The position numbers and the translations under genes are program-made. Shown here in pieces: positions 17,201 to 24,733 of a stretch of DNA of 55,203 nucleotides; positions within the stretch are counted from its first letter, which is position 1, and the number at the start of each line of letters is the position of its first letter. The DNA is from Deltaproteobacteria bacterium Ga0077539 (GTDB lineage Bacteria; Myxococcota_A; Polyangia; Polyangiales; Ga0077539). The notes under the pieces are model-generated. The model was not told where the DNA came from, made no database searches, and was given only the letters and a program-made list of their open reading frames with translations. The stretch is taken from contig LNEO01000300.1 of assembly GCA_001465015.1 (NCBI GenBank), positions 1 to 55,203 on the forward strand, read 5' to 3'.

Positions 17201-17679
17201 AGGGCGTCGAACATCGCGTTGCGCGTGCGAACGCGCGGGGCGTCGACGCGCTCGGTCCACTCGCGGGGGCTCCCCGAGAAGTGTTCGCGATCGATCGGCG
17301 GTCCCTCGAGACGATACCGGCGGATGCAGCCGTCGACGGGGATGGACACTCGCGCCGCGCCGAGCGCTTCGGTCGCGCGCATGCCCGAGCCGGTCGCGTT
17401 GGCGCAGTCGGTGACTGTGGGCACATCGACCGGAGGCGTCGGGCGATCTTGGGCCACGTCGTCGACCGCATCGAGGGGCGCTCCTTCGTCGCGCGCATCC
17501 GCGGCGCTGACGTCTCCGAGATCCGCGCTGGCGTCGGTCACCCCGCTGTCGCGAGTCAGCATCGGAGGAGAACAGTGCGCAGCCGCGAGCGCGAGGGTCG
17601 CGCAACACGATCGTGAAAAGAATGCAGAGCGTCGGATACGACGAATCGTGGTGTCCTTCACGGTCCAAGAGGATTCCAT
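14287..17679 (-). CDS. Six-hairpin glycosidase-like lipoprotein
   Basis: About 1130-aa exported protein. The signal peptide (RRIRRSAFFSR, then CCATLALAAAHC) has an unusual His at the lipobox -1 position. An Asp-rich linker follows. A large (alpha/alpha)6-barrel domain (about residues 200-650) carries LWNYVWTRDTAYSVDLGLA and DTAHIAMSHSLS segments typical of amylo-1,6-glucosidase/trehalase-like families. The C-terminal ~450 residues are beta-rich, with a possible fibronectin-III-like part and a carbohydrate-binding-like module ending near HFWVGTDSNRTLSLRIP. It probably attacks extracellular oligosaccharides; substrate unknown. The ATG at 17679 shares CATG with the start of the divergent KAS gene; GTG 17661 is an equally reasonable start. 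Confidence 0.72.
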   Translation of the reverse strand: MESSWTVKDTTIRRIRRSAFFSRSCCATLALAAAHCSPPMLTRDSGVTDASADLGDVSAADARDEGAPLDAVDDVAQDRPTPPVDVPTVTDCANATGSGMRATEALGAARVSIPVDGCIRRYRLEGPPIDREHFSGSPREWTERVDAPRVRTRNAMFDALYSLAVEEARLNSVDAIRDGAFNSGAAIPCPAGGCFETGQLWNYVWTRDTAYSVDLGLAPFDPVRSLNSLSFKLSARRDGSNEQVVQDTGTGGSYPVSTDRVAWVTGARALIPWLPDASRDLFANRAFNALRNTVEHDAVVAFDNTTGLYRGEQSFLDWREQSYPAWTGRDTAHIAMSHSLSTNLLHWAALDFVATEAARFAPMAAAGYQMRRDRLAAQIRARFWLSDSRTLSAFTTTTLDPSPVRRLDLLATSLAVTLGVLTGQDAADAVANYPFGPFGPPVIHPQLQQIPIYHNRAAWPFVTAYMLRAARAVRNDAVANASMQSLMEGAARLRTHAENFEFVTGRARLDDGAATGPVVNSPRQLWSVAGYLGAVQSVIFGLDAQGDALRVRPYVTGAWRRSLFDNADTIVLEGVMFRGTRLTVELALPSIAQVPDSVHALTVQSIMLDGAAVTGDAIPAATLAASPSRRIRVQLAPGSDPAGRITRITDTSDYRRVFGPRGPAITDVSPTADGARLRLALERGGETASDVTFDVYRDGTRVATALPGTTTTWEDASSGTYRSRTHCYSVATSFTATGTRSQHSEPRCYWGRDFVHVHPVLAHDFANTGGTPVDRGGRFHIEGWGDPSHTLRVSELRANQTGAHLLQLTYSNGAGGLTTGITAAVKRVTVVDALDRREVASGIFVMPHTGAWDQWRDSNFVRADLTAGREYLVTIDETPQSVNMSAFAHFNAYTGGSGGASGAFNRVNIAELRVLPMDGLPRSAAAHVALDGNRDFDDFAMAQRAQPGIRFDTWDNFALDWDDDYLYLALASPAFETTRERPLVVYLQSAAGPAGAARPGLTYSMQTPSVPFAAEFAIVVRRQSDLADGAGPFNGIFHYDGMAWRRSLRFVQGRHFWVGTDSNRTLSLRIPRAQLGLPSRVRVAAHVVTGGGNYNDVLPPTHQPWTPGGGGYYEIDLAAASRASSSWITR

Positions 17680-18667
17680 GAATCGAGCCGTTTTGCGTAG
17701 CACGGGGTGCTTCGTCCCTCCGATCGAGATTCCCAACGAGACGCTTCGGGCGCGGTTTCGTGAGAGCGCGCCAGAGTTTGTCGACAAGCAGGAGGCCGCA
17801 TCGGGAATCCGCACGCGGTGGGCTGCGCCGGACGAGTGGGCGACGAGCGATTTGTGCGTAGAAGCCGCGAAGCGCGCGCTCGCCCGAGCGAGCGTGGACG
17901 CTGGCGAGCTCGACCTGATCCTGGTGGGGACCGACTCGCCCGACTACATCACTCCAGCGACGAGCGTCGTTGTGCAAGAGAAGCTCGGCGCGAAGCGCGC
18001 GTGCGCGAGCTTTCCGACGGCGTTGGCGACGGCGAACGGGCTCATGAGCACGCAGCCACACTTGAAGAAAGTGCTGGTGATCGGCGCGTACATGATGCGC
18101 AAGCTGTCGGACCCCACGGACACGATGAGCTTCTTCTACGGCGACGGCGCGGGCGCTGCGCTGCTCGAGCCAGGCGACGAAGGGGGCGTACTCACCGCGA
18201 GCTTCCTCGCGGACGGGAGCTTCTCGCAGGCGTGGGGCATCTACGCTGGAGGCACCGCGGAGCCCGCGAGCGAAGGCGCCATTCGCGCGGGCCGCACCCA
18301 CGTAAGGTTGGTGGGAAAGTACCCGCCCGAGGTCAACGAAAACGGCTGGCCCACGATCGCTCGTCGACTCTGCGAACAAGGCGGCTTCTCGCTGGACGCC
18401 GTGGATCTCTGGGTGTTTACGCAGGTGCGACGGCGCACGATCGAGAAGGTGATGGCGGGCCTCGGGCTGCCGATCGAGCGCGCGCACATGATCATGGACA
18501 AGTGGGGCTACACCGGCAGCGCGTGCATCCCGATGGCGCTGCACGACGCGATCGAGGCCGGCCGAGTGCGCGAGGGTGCGCTCGTCGCGCTGATCGGCTC
18601 GGGCGTCGGGTACAACCAGGCGGGCGTCGCGGTGCGGTTGACCGATCGACTGCTCACCCGCGGGTGA
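17678..18667 (+). CDS. KAS III (FabH)-like protein with altered catalytic residues
   Basis: 329-aa thiolase-fold condensing-enzyme homologue. The fold is clear: N-terminal STGCFVPP, GTDSPDYITPATS, FFYGDGAGAALLE, C-terminal KWGYTGSACIPMAL. Ordinary FabH uses Cys-His-Asn. Here the Cys position survives in RACASF (about residue 113), but the ~8 residues normally between LGxK and the Cys loop (the FDV-type strand) are missing. The His position (HQAN) reads TQVR and the Asn position (GNTSAAS) reads GYTGSAC. The latter two changes may mark a divergent subfamily. The ATG has AAGAGG upstream at good spacing. It may act on other acyl donors or be inactive. Confidence 0.78.
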   Translation: MNRAVLRSTGCFVPPIEIPNETLRARFRESAPEFVDKQEAASGIRTRWAAPDEWATSDLCVEAAKRALARASVDAGELDLILVGTDSPDYITPATSVVVQEKLGAKRACASFPTALATANGLMSTQPHLKKVLVIGAYMMRKLSDPTDTMSFFYGDGAGAALLEPGDEGGVLTASFLADGSFSQAWGIYAGGTAEPASEGAIRAGRTHVRLVGKYPPEVNENGWPTIARRLCEQGGFSLDAVDLWVFTQVRRRTIEKVMAGLGLPIERAHMIMDKWGYTGSACIPMALHDAIEAGRVREGALVALIGSGVGYNQAGVAVRLTDRLLTRG

Positions 18668-18669
18668 CG

Positions 18670-18684
18670 CTTCGCTCAGCGAAG
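18670..18684. terminator. Short hairpin between convergent genes
   Basis: CTTCGC-TCA-GCGAAG: 6-bp stem (7 with the closing T/A), 3-nt loop. The loop TCA is the complement of the TGA stop of the minus-strand Cys-rich lipoprotein gene. It lies 2 bp after the KAS stop and has no T-tract. Confidence 0.4.
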
Positions 18685-20085
18685 GCTGATCGTTGCGACG
18701 AACGCGCCTTCGGCCCCGTCGTAGCCGTCGATGATCACGTTGACCATCGCGCCGCCGGAAACCGATGCCATGTAGCGCTCGGTCGCGCCAGCCACCGTAC
18801 GGTCGTCGATGCACGTGTCTCCGGGGCAGGTGCTGCCGACGCGAACGACGACGTCCCAGCCGCCGGAGGGCGCGACGGAGACCGACAGGGTCCCTCCGTC
18901 GATCGTGCGAATCCCGAGGACGGCGTCTTTTCCCCAGCCGTTGCAGCGGTCGTAGTCGCTGGTGAACCCAGTCGTCGATCCGCGAAGCAGGATCGTTTGA
19001 CCCGAACGAATGCTCAGATACGCAGCGGTCGACTCGCATCGCTCGCGCAGCACGTTGGGCTCGCGCGCGCACGTTGCCGAGCAGCCATCGCCGCTCATGG
19101 GCATGCCGCTCGCGAGAAGCGCTCCGTCGTCGCAGGTCTCTCCGGAGTCGAGCATCCCGTTGCCGCACGTCGCCGGTCCGATCGTGACGCACCCGGTGCC
19201 GTTCGACGAGAAGCCCGGGGCGCAGGTGAAACCGCAGGCGCCTCCCGTGCACGTCGCGGTGGCGTTGGCCACGGTGGGGCAGGGATCGCAGCGCGCGCCG
19301 CAGCTCGCAGGGCTGTCGTCGCGCAGGCACGAGGAGACCGCGGGGCAGAGGTGTGTTCCCGATGGGCACGCCCCGCCGGTGCAAGCGCTCGCGGCGCAGG
19401 TCGGCGCCGCGCCTCCGTCCGGAGCCCCGCACCCGCGGCCGCACACCCCGCAGTGGCTCGGGTCATTGGTGACGTTCACGCAGCGGCCCATGCACGCGAC
19501 GGAAGGCGCTGCGCAAACGAGCGTGCACGCGCTGGCGACGCAGGACTGCCCCGTCGGGCACGCGTTGCCGCAGGATCCGCAGTGCATCGCATCGGTCCGC
19601 ACGTCGACGCAGCTTCCTCCGCAGGTCATCATGGGCGCGGCGCAGTTCGTCGAGCACGCTCCAGCAGCGCAGATTTGCCCGGCGGAGCAGCGCATGCCGC
19701 ACGCACCACAATTCATGCTGTCCGACTGCGTGTTGACGCATCGACCCATGCACAGCCCCTGACCCACGGGGCAGCCGCAGATGCCCGAAGAGCACGTGGC
19801 CCCCATCGGGCACGGCCTGTCGCAGCGGCCGCAGTGCGCGTTGTCGCTGCTCGTATCGACGCAGCGGGCGCCGCAGCGGACGCGCCCCATCGGGCACGGA
19901 TTGTCCGAGGGGACGAGTCGATCGTCGATGGCGTCTGGCGTCGAAGGGTCGACCGTGTCGGGCTGAACGGACGCGTCTTCAATGGGATCAGCGGCGTCGT
20001 CGCGGCGCAGCCCGGCGTGCGGGAGCGCGCAGGCGCTGCTCGCTAGCGCGGCGAGCAACCACAGGAGAAGGCGGCGTTGATGCAC
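18676..20085 (-). CDS. Cys-rich-repeat lipoprotein (Stig1/myxococcal Cys-repeat type)
   Basis: 469-aa surface lipoprotein. The GTG start gives a signal peptide with lipobox SSAC and an acidic linker. Residues about 60-330 hold several imperfect ~40-residue Cys-rich units, each roughly C-x-GRCV-N/D-x6-HCGxCGxxC-x6-C-x5-C, resembling stigma-specific Stig1 repeats. A DUF4215-like myxococcal motif (CGNGMLDSGETCDDG, then GDGCSATC) follows near residue 305. The C-terminal ~130 residues form a beta-rich module with paired Cys (STCPGDTCIDD). Likely an adhesive or structural surface protein. It converges with the KAS gene with an 8-bp gap. Confidence 0.8.
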   Translation of the reverse strand: MHQRRLLLWLLAALASSACALPHAGLRRDDAADPIEDASVQPDTVDPSTPDAIDDRLVPSDNPCPMGRVRCGARCVDTSSDNAHCGRCDRPCPMGATCSSGICGCPVGQGLCMGRCVNTQSDSMNCGACGMRCSAGQICAAGACSTNCAAPMMTCGGSCVDVRTDAMHCGSCGNACPTGQSCVASACTLVCAAPSVACMGRCVNVTNDPSHCGVCGRGCGAPDGGAAPTCAASACTGGACPSGTHLCPAVSSCLRDDSPASCGARCDPCPTVANATATCTGGACGFTCAPGFSSNGTGCVTIGPATCGNGMLDSGETCDDGALLASGMPMSGDGCSATCAREPNVLRERCESTAAYLSIRSGQTILLRGSTTGFTSDYDRCNGWGKDAVLGIRTIDGGTLSVSVAPSGGWDVVVRVGSTCPGDTCIDDRTVAGATERYMASVSGGAMVNVIIDGYDGAEGAFVATISLR

Positions 20086-20238
20086 GATCGCATCGTACAG
20101 CGTCGGCGGTCCGAACGAGGGGCCGTTCGTGGTGGCGTGACACCGCCTGGTCGGTCCACAGCGGCCGATCGTCGGAATCCCGCGCCGCGCCTGGTCTGTT
20201 GCACTACAAGCAGACCGGATCGAGAAAGGAGAGCGACT
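20086..20238 (+). promoter_or_regulatory. Leader of the lytS-like gene with hairpins
   Basis: 153 bp between the divergent Cys-rich lipoprotein and the sensor kinase gene. A hairpin GGTCTG (20193-20198) / CAGACC (20211-20216) lies just before the AGGAG ribosome-binding site, and an inverted repeat CGAACG-N6-CGTTCG lies near 20112-20130. No function assigned. Confidence 0.35.
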
Positions 20239-21342
20239 GTGCGTTCGTCGAGCCTCGCGACTGATGACACCCGCGCCGTCCTCGCGCGAACAGCGCTGGG
20301 TGTGGCGATGTCGGAGCTGATCATCCTGGTTCCGCTGGCGACGCGGGTCGCCTTCGGCGCGCTACGGCCCGGACAGACTGCGGTTCTGGCTGCGTTTTCT
20401 CTCTTTTTCGTCGCGTCCTCGATGTCGACGATGACGCTCGTGTTTCGTGCGTTGGTTCGGCGTGGCGGCGGCGAGCTGCGGGCGCTGGTCGTCGCGAGCT
20501 TCGCGGGGCTGTGCTCGAGCGTGCTCTTCTCGATCCCGTGGATTCCGCTGATCCGGCGAAATCCAGAGATATTTCAGAGCTTTCCCGGCGAGCCGACGAG
20601 CGCGCAGTACATCCTCGTGACGGGCTTCACCGACGCGATGGTGGTCGCGCTGTGTTGGGCCGGCGTCGTGCTCTATCCCTCTGCGCGCGAGGCGGCGCTC
20701 GAGCGTGATCGCGCGCTGCAAGCGCTGGCGACAGAGACCGAGCTCCTTCGACTTCGGGCGCACCTCGAGCCGCATTTCGTGCTCAACACGCTCAACGCGA
20801 TCGCGGCGATGGTGGTGGACGAGCCGAAGACGTCGCGCGAAATGCTCGGAGCGCTCGGCGACTTGTTTCGCGACGCGACCTCGGACCGATCGACGGAGAG
20901 ACACACGGTGAAGGACGAGTTTTCATGGCTCGATCGCTACGCGTCGATCATTCGCGCGCGCTACGGCGAGGGGCTGCGCTTCGAGTGGGAGCCGCTCGCT
21001 GCGCCGGTCGCCCAGATGCTGCTGCCTCGGCTGATCCTTCAGCCGCTCATCGAGAACGCCGTGCAGCACGGAGCGACGCGGCGCGCGGGCGACGGCTGCG
21101 TTCGAATCCGCGCGCGAAGCGAGGGCGGCGCGCTCGTGTGCGAGATCGAAGACAATGGTCCGGGTCTCGCGAAGGGGCCCAGACGACCGGGCGCGAGCGG
21201 GCTGAGCATCGTCGAGCGCAGGCTCGCGCTCGAGGCGCCCGCGTCTTCGCTTGTGCTCTTGCCGGGCACCGCGGGAGGTACGCTCGCGCGCCTCGTCGTC
21301 ACGCAGCCGCGCTCCGAGCGTCCGCGAACGGAGGGCGCATGA
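20239..21342 (+). CDS. LytS-type sensor histidine kinase
   Basis: 367-aa inner-membrane histidine kinase of the His_kinase/LytS class. About four N-terminal transmembrane helices (residues 13-150) are followed by a short helix and the kinase core: phospho-acceptor His179 in LEPHFVLNTLN, LILQPLIENAVQHG as N-box, and EIEDNGPGL as G-box. The GTG start at 20239 has AGGAG 7 nt upstream. The 3' end overlaps the response-regulator start (ATGA), a normal two-component arrangement. There is no recognisable extracellular sensor domain, so the signal is probably sensed in the membrane. Confidence 0.87.
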   Translation: MRSSSLATDDTRAVLARTALGVAMSELIILVPLATRVAFGALRPGQTAVLAAFSLFFVASSMSTMTLVFRALVRRGGGELRALVVASFAGLCSSVLFSIPWIPLIRRNPEIFQSFPGEPTSAQYILVTGFTDAMVVALCWAGVVLYPSAREAALERDRALQALATETELLRLRAHLEPHFVLNTLNAIAAMVVDEPKTSREMLGALGDLFRDATSDRSTERHTVKDEFSWLDRYASIIRARYGEGLRFEWEPLAAPVAQMLLPRLILQPLIENAVQHGATRRAGDGCVRIRARSEGGALVCEIEDNGPGLAKGPRRPGASGLSIVERRLALEAPASSLVLLPGTAGGTLARLVVTQPRSERPRTEGA

Positions 21343-22091
21343 CGACCAGGCTCCGCGCGCTCGTGCTCGAGGACGAGTGGGCTGCGCGCAGCTATCTCGT
21401 CGAGCTTCTGCACGAGACCGCGCGCGTCGAGGTCGTGGCAGCGGTCGCGACGTGCCAACAGGCCACGCAGGCGGCCTCCGAAGGGGTCGATGCGGCGTTT
21501 GTCGACGTGAATCTCGCTGGAGAAATCCAGGACAACGCAGGGATCGAGTGGATTCGTTCGCTCGGCGCATCGGCGCCGCACGTCGTGCTCACGACCGCGT
21601 CCGATCGCCACGCGATCGAGGCGTATTCGCTCGGCGTTCAGGACTATCTGCTCAAGCCATTTACCGCGGCGAGAGTCGCGCAGTGCGTCGCGCGGCTCAT
21701 CGATCGAGCGCCCCCGCGGCTGTCGGCCTCGACCGTCGTTCAGCGCGTGGCCGCGAGGCAAGGCCAGCGAGTGGTGTTCGTGCGCCTCGAAGACTTGTGG
21801 GCGTTCGAAGCCTCGTCGAGGTTGACCTTCGCGCACACTGCGATCGGGCGGTTCGACGTCGACCTCTCGCTCTCCGCGCTCGAGGCGTCGCTCGGCCCCG
21901 CGGTGCTTCGAGTGCACCGAAACTGGTTGGTCCATCGGGCGCACGTCGCGGGGCTCGACCGCGAGGGCGGCGAGACGGTCCTTCGTTTGGGGGAGGGAGC
22001 TCCGGCCATCCTCGTGCCCGTGTCGCGGGATCGCGCCGTGTTGGTGCGGGAGGCGCTGCTCTCCGAGAGCGTGGGGCTGCGTCGGGGATGA
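21339..22091 (+). CDS. LytTR-family response regulator
   Basis: 250-aa regulator. The receiver domain (residues about 5-125) has the acidic pocket VLEDEWA, phospho-acceptor Asp56 (FVDVNLAG), Thr in LTTAS, and Lys in LLKPF. The C-terminal LytTR DNA-binding domain (about 140-245) contains LEDLWAFEASSRLTF and the typical RVHRNWLVHRAHV. LytTR proteins bind direct repeats of about 9 bp spaced by two helical turns, and such a repeat lies 30 bp after this gene (22120-22151). It is co-translated with the kinase and probably controls the RND operon that follows. Confidence 0.9.
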   Translation: MTTRLRALVLEDEWAARSYLVELLHETARVEVVAAVATCQQATQAASEGVDAAFVDVNLAGEIQDNAGIEWIRSLGASAPHVVLTTASDRHAIEAYSLGVQDYLLKPFTAARVAQCVARLIDRAPPRLSASTVVQRVAARQGQRVVFVRLEDLWAFEASSRLTFAHTAIGRFDVDLSLSALEASLGPAVLRVHRNWLVHRAHVAGLDREGGETVLRLGEGAPAILVPVSRDRAVLVREALLSESVGLRRG

Positions 22092-22119
22092 CCCTTCGTC
22101 GGGTCCGATGCGCCTCTCG

Positions 22120-22151
22120 TACGAAATGAGGCTTTTCCGTTCCGAAATGCG
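22120..22151 (+). promoter_or_regulatory. Candidate LytTR binding site (direct repeat)
   Basis: TACGAAATGAG (22120-22130) and TCCGAAATGCG (22141-22151) match at 9 of 11 positions and start 21 bp apart, the spacing expected for LytTR regulators. The site is between the regulator gene and the RND adaptor. It ends 18 bp before the adaptor ATG, close enough to overlap the promoter or leader. Confidence 0.55.
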
Positions 22152-22169
22152 ACCCATGAGTGCGTCGCG

Positions 22170-23339
22170 ATGATCGTATCTTTCAGCCGCCGCGCGCTCG
22201 CGGCGTTGACCGTGATCACCACGGTCGGGTGCGGGGGCCAGACGCCCTCGAATACAACGGCAGACGCCTCGGGGCCGAGCATAGGTCGAGTGCAGACGAC
22301 GCGCGCGACCGCTCGCGAGGTGCCCGACAGCCGCTCGTTCTTCGCCACGTTGGTGGCAGAGCAGCAGGCGTCGGTGGCGCCGCTCGTCTCGGGCCGCGTC
22401 GAGCGGAGGTTCGTCGAGCGCGGCGATCGGGTCCGCGCAGGAGACCCGCTGTTTCGCCTGCGCGACGCGGACTATCGCGACCAGAGCGCGCAGGCCGCGG
22501 CGCAGCTCGGGCAAGCGCGAACGCGCTCGGTCTCCGACGCGCCCGAGGTTCGCTCGGCTCGGGCGACCGCCGAGGCCGCTGAAGAGGCGCTTCGGAGGCT
22601 CGAGACGCTCGCGACCCAAGGCTCGGCGAGCGCGCAAGAGCTCACCCGCGCGCGCGCCGAGCTCACCGCCGCCCGCGCGCAGCTCTCGATGGCTGAGCAG
22701 GCAACGCGAGCCGCGCGCTTCGCCACCGCGCAAGCGCAGGCGCAGCTGTCGGCCACGCAGAGGGCGGTCGGGGACGCCGTCGTTCGCGCGCCGTTCGACG
22801 GCGAGGTGATCGAGCGCCGCGCGGAGGTGGGGGACTTCGCCGCGGCTGGGGTCACCATCGTCACGTTGCAGCGTCGAGACTCGCTGCGCGCGCGGTTCAA
22901 CGCCGGTCAAGCCGACTCGTTTGTGCTTCACGCAGGGCAGCGGGCGACGGTCACCATCGACGGCCTCGACGGGCTGCACATGCCTGCGGTGCTGCGCTAC
23001 GTGAGCCCTGCCAGCGCCGAGCTCACCCGCGCGCTCACGATCGACGCGACCATCGATCAGGTCGATCCGCGCGCGCGCCCTGGGCAGTTTGCGACCGTGC
23101 GCGTCGAGCTCGACGCGAGGCAGCGACGAGTCGCGGTGTCGCGGCGAGCGCTTCAATCGCTGGCAGGAGTCTATCGGGCGTTTGTGCTGCAGGGCCGAAG
23201 GCTCGACGAGCGGGTGCTCTTTGTCCCCGAAGAGCCCGACGGTGACGAGGCCCTGGTGGCCCGAGGCCTCGAGGGAGGCGAAGAGGTCGTCCTCGACCCC
23301 ACCGACGCGATGCGCGACGGGCAAGAGGTGACGCGGTGA
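22170..23339 (+). CDS. RND efflux periplasmic adaptor (membrane fusion protein), lipoprotein
   Basis: 389-aa HlyD/AcrA-type adaptor. Signal peptide with lipobox VGC (Cys near residue 21) and a short linker; a split lipoyl domain (ASVAPLVSGRVERRFVERGD, and APFDGEVIERRAEVGDFAAAG) flanks a long Ala/Glu/Arg-rich alpha-hairpin (about residues 105-200); then beta-barrel and membrane-proximal domains. It links the inner-membrane pump to the outer-membrane factor. The ATG gives the signal peptide immediately. The 3' end overlaps the next gene (GTGA). Confidence 0.9.
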   Translation: MIVSFSRRALAALTVITTVGCGGQTPSNTTADASGPSIGRVQTTRATAREVPDSRSFFATLVAEQQASVAPLVSGRVERRFVERGDRVRAGDPLFRLRDADYRDQSAQAAAQLGQARTRSVSDAPEVRSARATAEAAEEALRRLETLATQGSASAQELTRARAELTAARAQLSMAEQATRAARFATAQAQAQLSATQRAVGDAVVRAPFDGEVIERRAEVGDFAAAGVTIVTLQRRDSLRARFNAGQADSFVLHAGQRATVTIDGLDGLHMPAVLRYVSPASAELTRALTIDATIDQVDPRARPGQFATVRVELDARQRRVAVSRRALQSLAGVYRAFVLQGRRLDERVLFVPEEPDGDEALVARGLEGGEEVVLDPTDAMRDGQEVTR

Positions 23340-24733
23340 CTCGAAATGTGGTGTTTATTTTCAAGTGCGCCACGCTCGCCGCGCTCGCGCTCGAGGGCCG
23401 CTCGGCGCTCGGGCAGCGCGCGCAAGAGCCGGGCGTCGCGCCGACGCAGGGCTTCTCTTTGAGCGAGCAAGAGGTCGAACGCAGAGTGCGCAGCGCGTCG
23501 CCGGCGGTTCGCGCGCAGCGCGCCGCGGTCGCCACGGCGGACGCCGAGCGCGACCGAGCCTCGCGCGCGGTCGTTCCGGACCTGCAGCTCTCTGCGCGGT
23601 ACACGCGACTGTCGAGCGTGCCCGAGGAGTTTCGGCGGCTCAGCCTCTCGCTCCCCGGCGTTCCGATGATGGACGCCGTCGTGTTTCCTCAGCTCCTGGA
23701 CCAGTTTGTGGCGAGGGCGCAGGTGACCTTCGCGGTGAGCGACCTGTTTACCCGCGCGCTTCCCGCGCTGCACGCCGCTGGGCAACGCGCCGAGGCCGTG
23801 CGCTACGAAGCGCAAGCGAACGAAGCGCGCGCCGTGCTCGACGCGCAAGCGGCCTACCTCGCGTGGCTCCGCTCTCGCGCCGCGGTGTCCATCGCGCGCG
23901 CGACGCGAGAGTCCTTCGAGCGTCAGCGAGAGGACGTCGTTCGGCGCGTGACCGCGGGACAAATTCCGCTGTCGCAGCAGCTGCCGCTGGACGTCACGCT
24001 CTCCTCGCTGAGGCGCCAGGAGATCGCGCTCGAAGCAGGTCTGCGCGGCGCCGAGTCCGCGCTCCGCGCGCAGCTCGCGCTCGGCAGCGAGCCGCTCGTC
24101 GCGACGGACGAATCCGAGGAGCCCGTGTCTCTGTCCTCGACCGACGCACGAACGCGACCCGAGCTCCTCGCGCTCGACGCCAACGCGCGCGCCCTCTCGT
24201 CGCAGTCGCGCGCGGCCGCTGGCTCGATCGCGCCGTCGCTCTCGGTGACGGGCGGGCTCGACATCGCCGCGCCCAACCCGCGGGCGTTCGCGCAGACCAC
24301 CATCGTTCCGCTCGCGACCTGGGACCTCTCGGTGCAGCTCTCGTGGTCGCTCGCGCAGGTCCTCGACGGCGAGGCGTCGCTGCGCGTCGTGTCCGCGCAA
24401 AGACGCGCGCTCGAGGCGCAGCGAGACGCTCTAGCGCGCGCCATCGACGCAGAGATCGTCGCGACGCGCGCGGACTTCGAGGGCTCGTTGCGCAGGCTCG
24501 ATGAAGCGCGCCGCGGGCTCGTCGCGGCCGAGGCGCTCGCGACCCAGCGCCGTGGCGCCTTCTCCGCCGGAGCCGCGACCGCCACCGAGCTCACCCTCGC
24601 CGAGGCAGACCTCTTGCGGCAGAGGCTCGAGCTCGCGGACGCCAGGCTCGAGGCCCGCGCGTCGCGCGCGAGGCTTCGATTCGCGCTGGGCGCGCTGCAT
24701 TTCGATCGCCCGTCACCCAGGGAGGCGCGCTGA
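23336..24733 (+). CDS. TolC-like outer-membrane efflux protein
   Basis: 465-aa outer-membrane factor. N-terminal signal peptide (about 25 residues, ending near ALGQ), then two repeats of the TolC/OEP pattern with long coiled-coil helices (about 45-230 and 260-460) rich in Ala, Arg and Glu, e.g. ARATRESFERQREDVVRRVT. It forms the trimeric exit duct for the pump. The GTG start overlaps the adaptor stop, and the stop shares its last base with the pump ATG (TGATG). Confidence 0.88.
   Translation: MTRNVVFIFKCATLAALALEGRSALGQRAQEPGVAPTQGFSLSEQEVERRVRSASPAVRAQRAAVATADAERDRASRAVVPDLQLSARYTRLSSVPEEFRRLSLSLPGVPMMDAVVFPQLLDQFVARAQVTFAVSDLFTRALPALHAAGQRAEAVRYEAQANEARAVLDAQAAYLAWLRSRAAVSIARATRESFERQREDVVRRVTAGQIPLSQQLPLDVTLSSLRRQEIALEAGLRGAESALRAQLALGSEPLVATDESEEPVSLSSTDARTRPELLALDANARALSSQSRAAAGSIAPSLSVTGGLDIAAPNPRAFAQTTIVPLATWDLSVQLSWSLAQVLDGEASLRVVSAQRRALEAQRDALARAIDAEIVATRADFEGSLRRLDEARRGLVAAEALATQRRGAFSAGAATATELTLAEADLLRQRLELADARLEARASRARLRFALGALHFDRPSPREAR

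Noticed and set aside
15136..17616. Long plus-strand open frame (over 800 codons) opposite the glycosidase gene
   Set aside because: The product is Arg/Gly/Asp-rich without domains, and the minus-strand glycosidase has clear motifs. It is an antisense shadow of GC-rich coding DNA.
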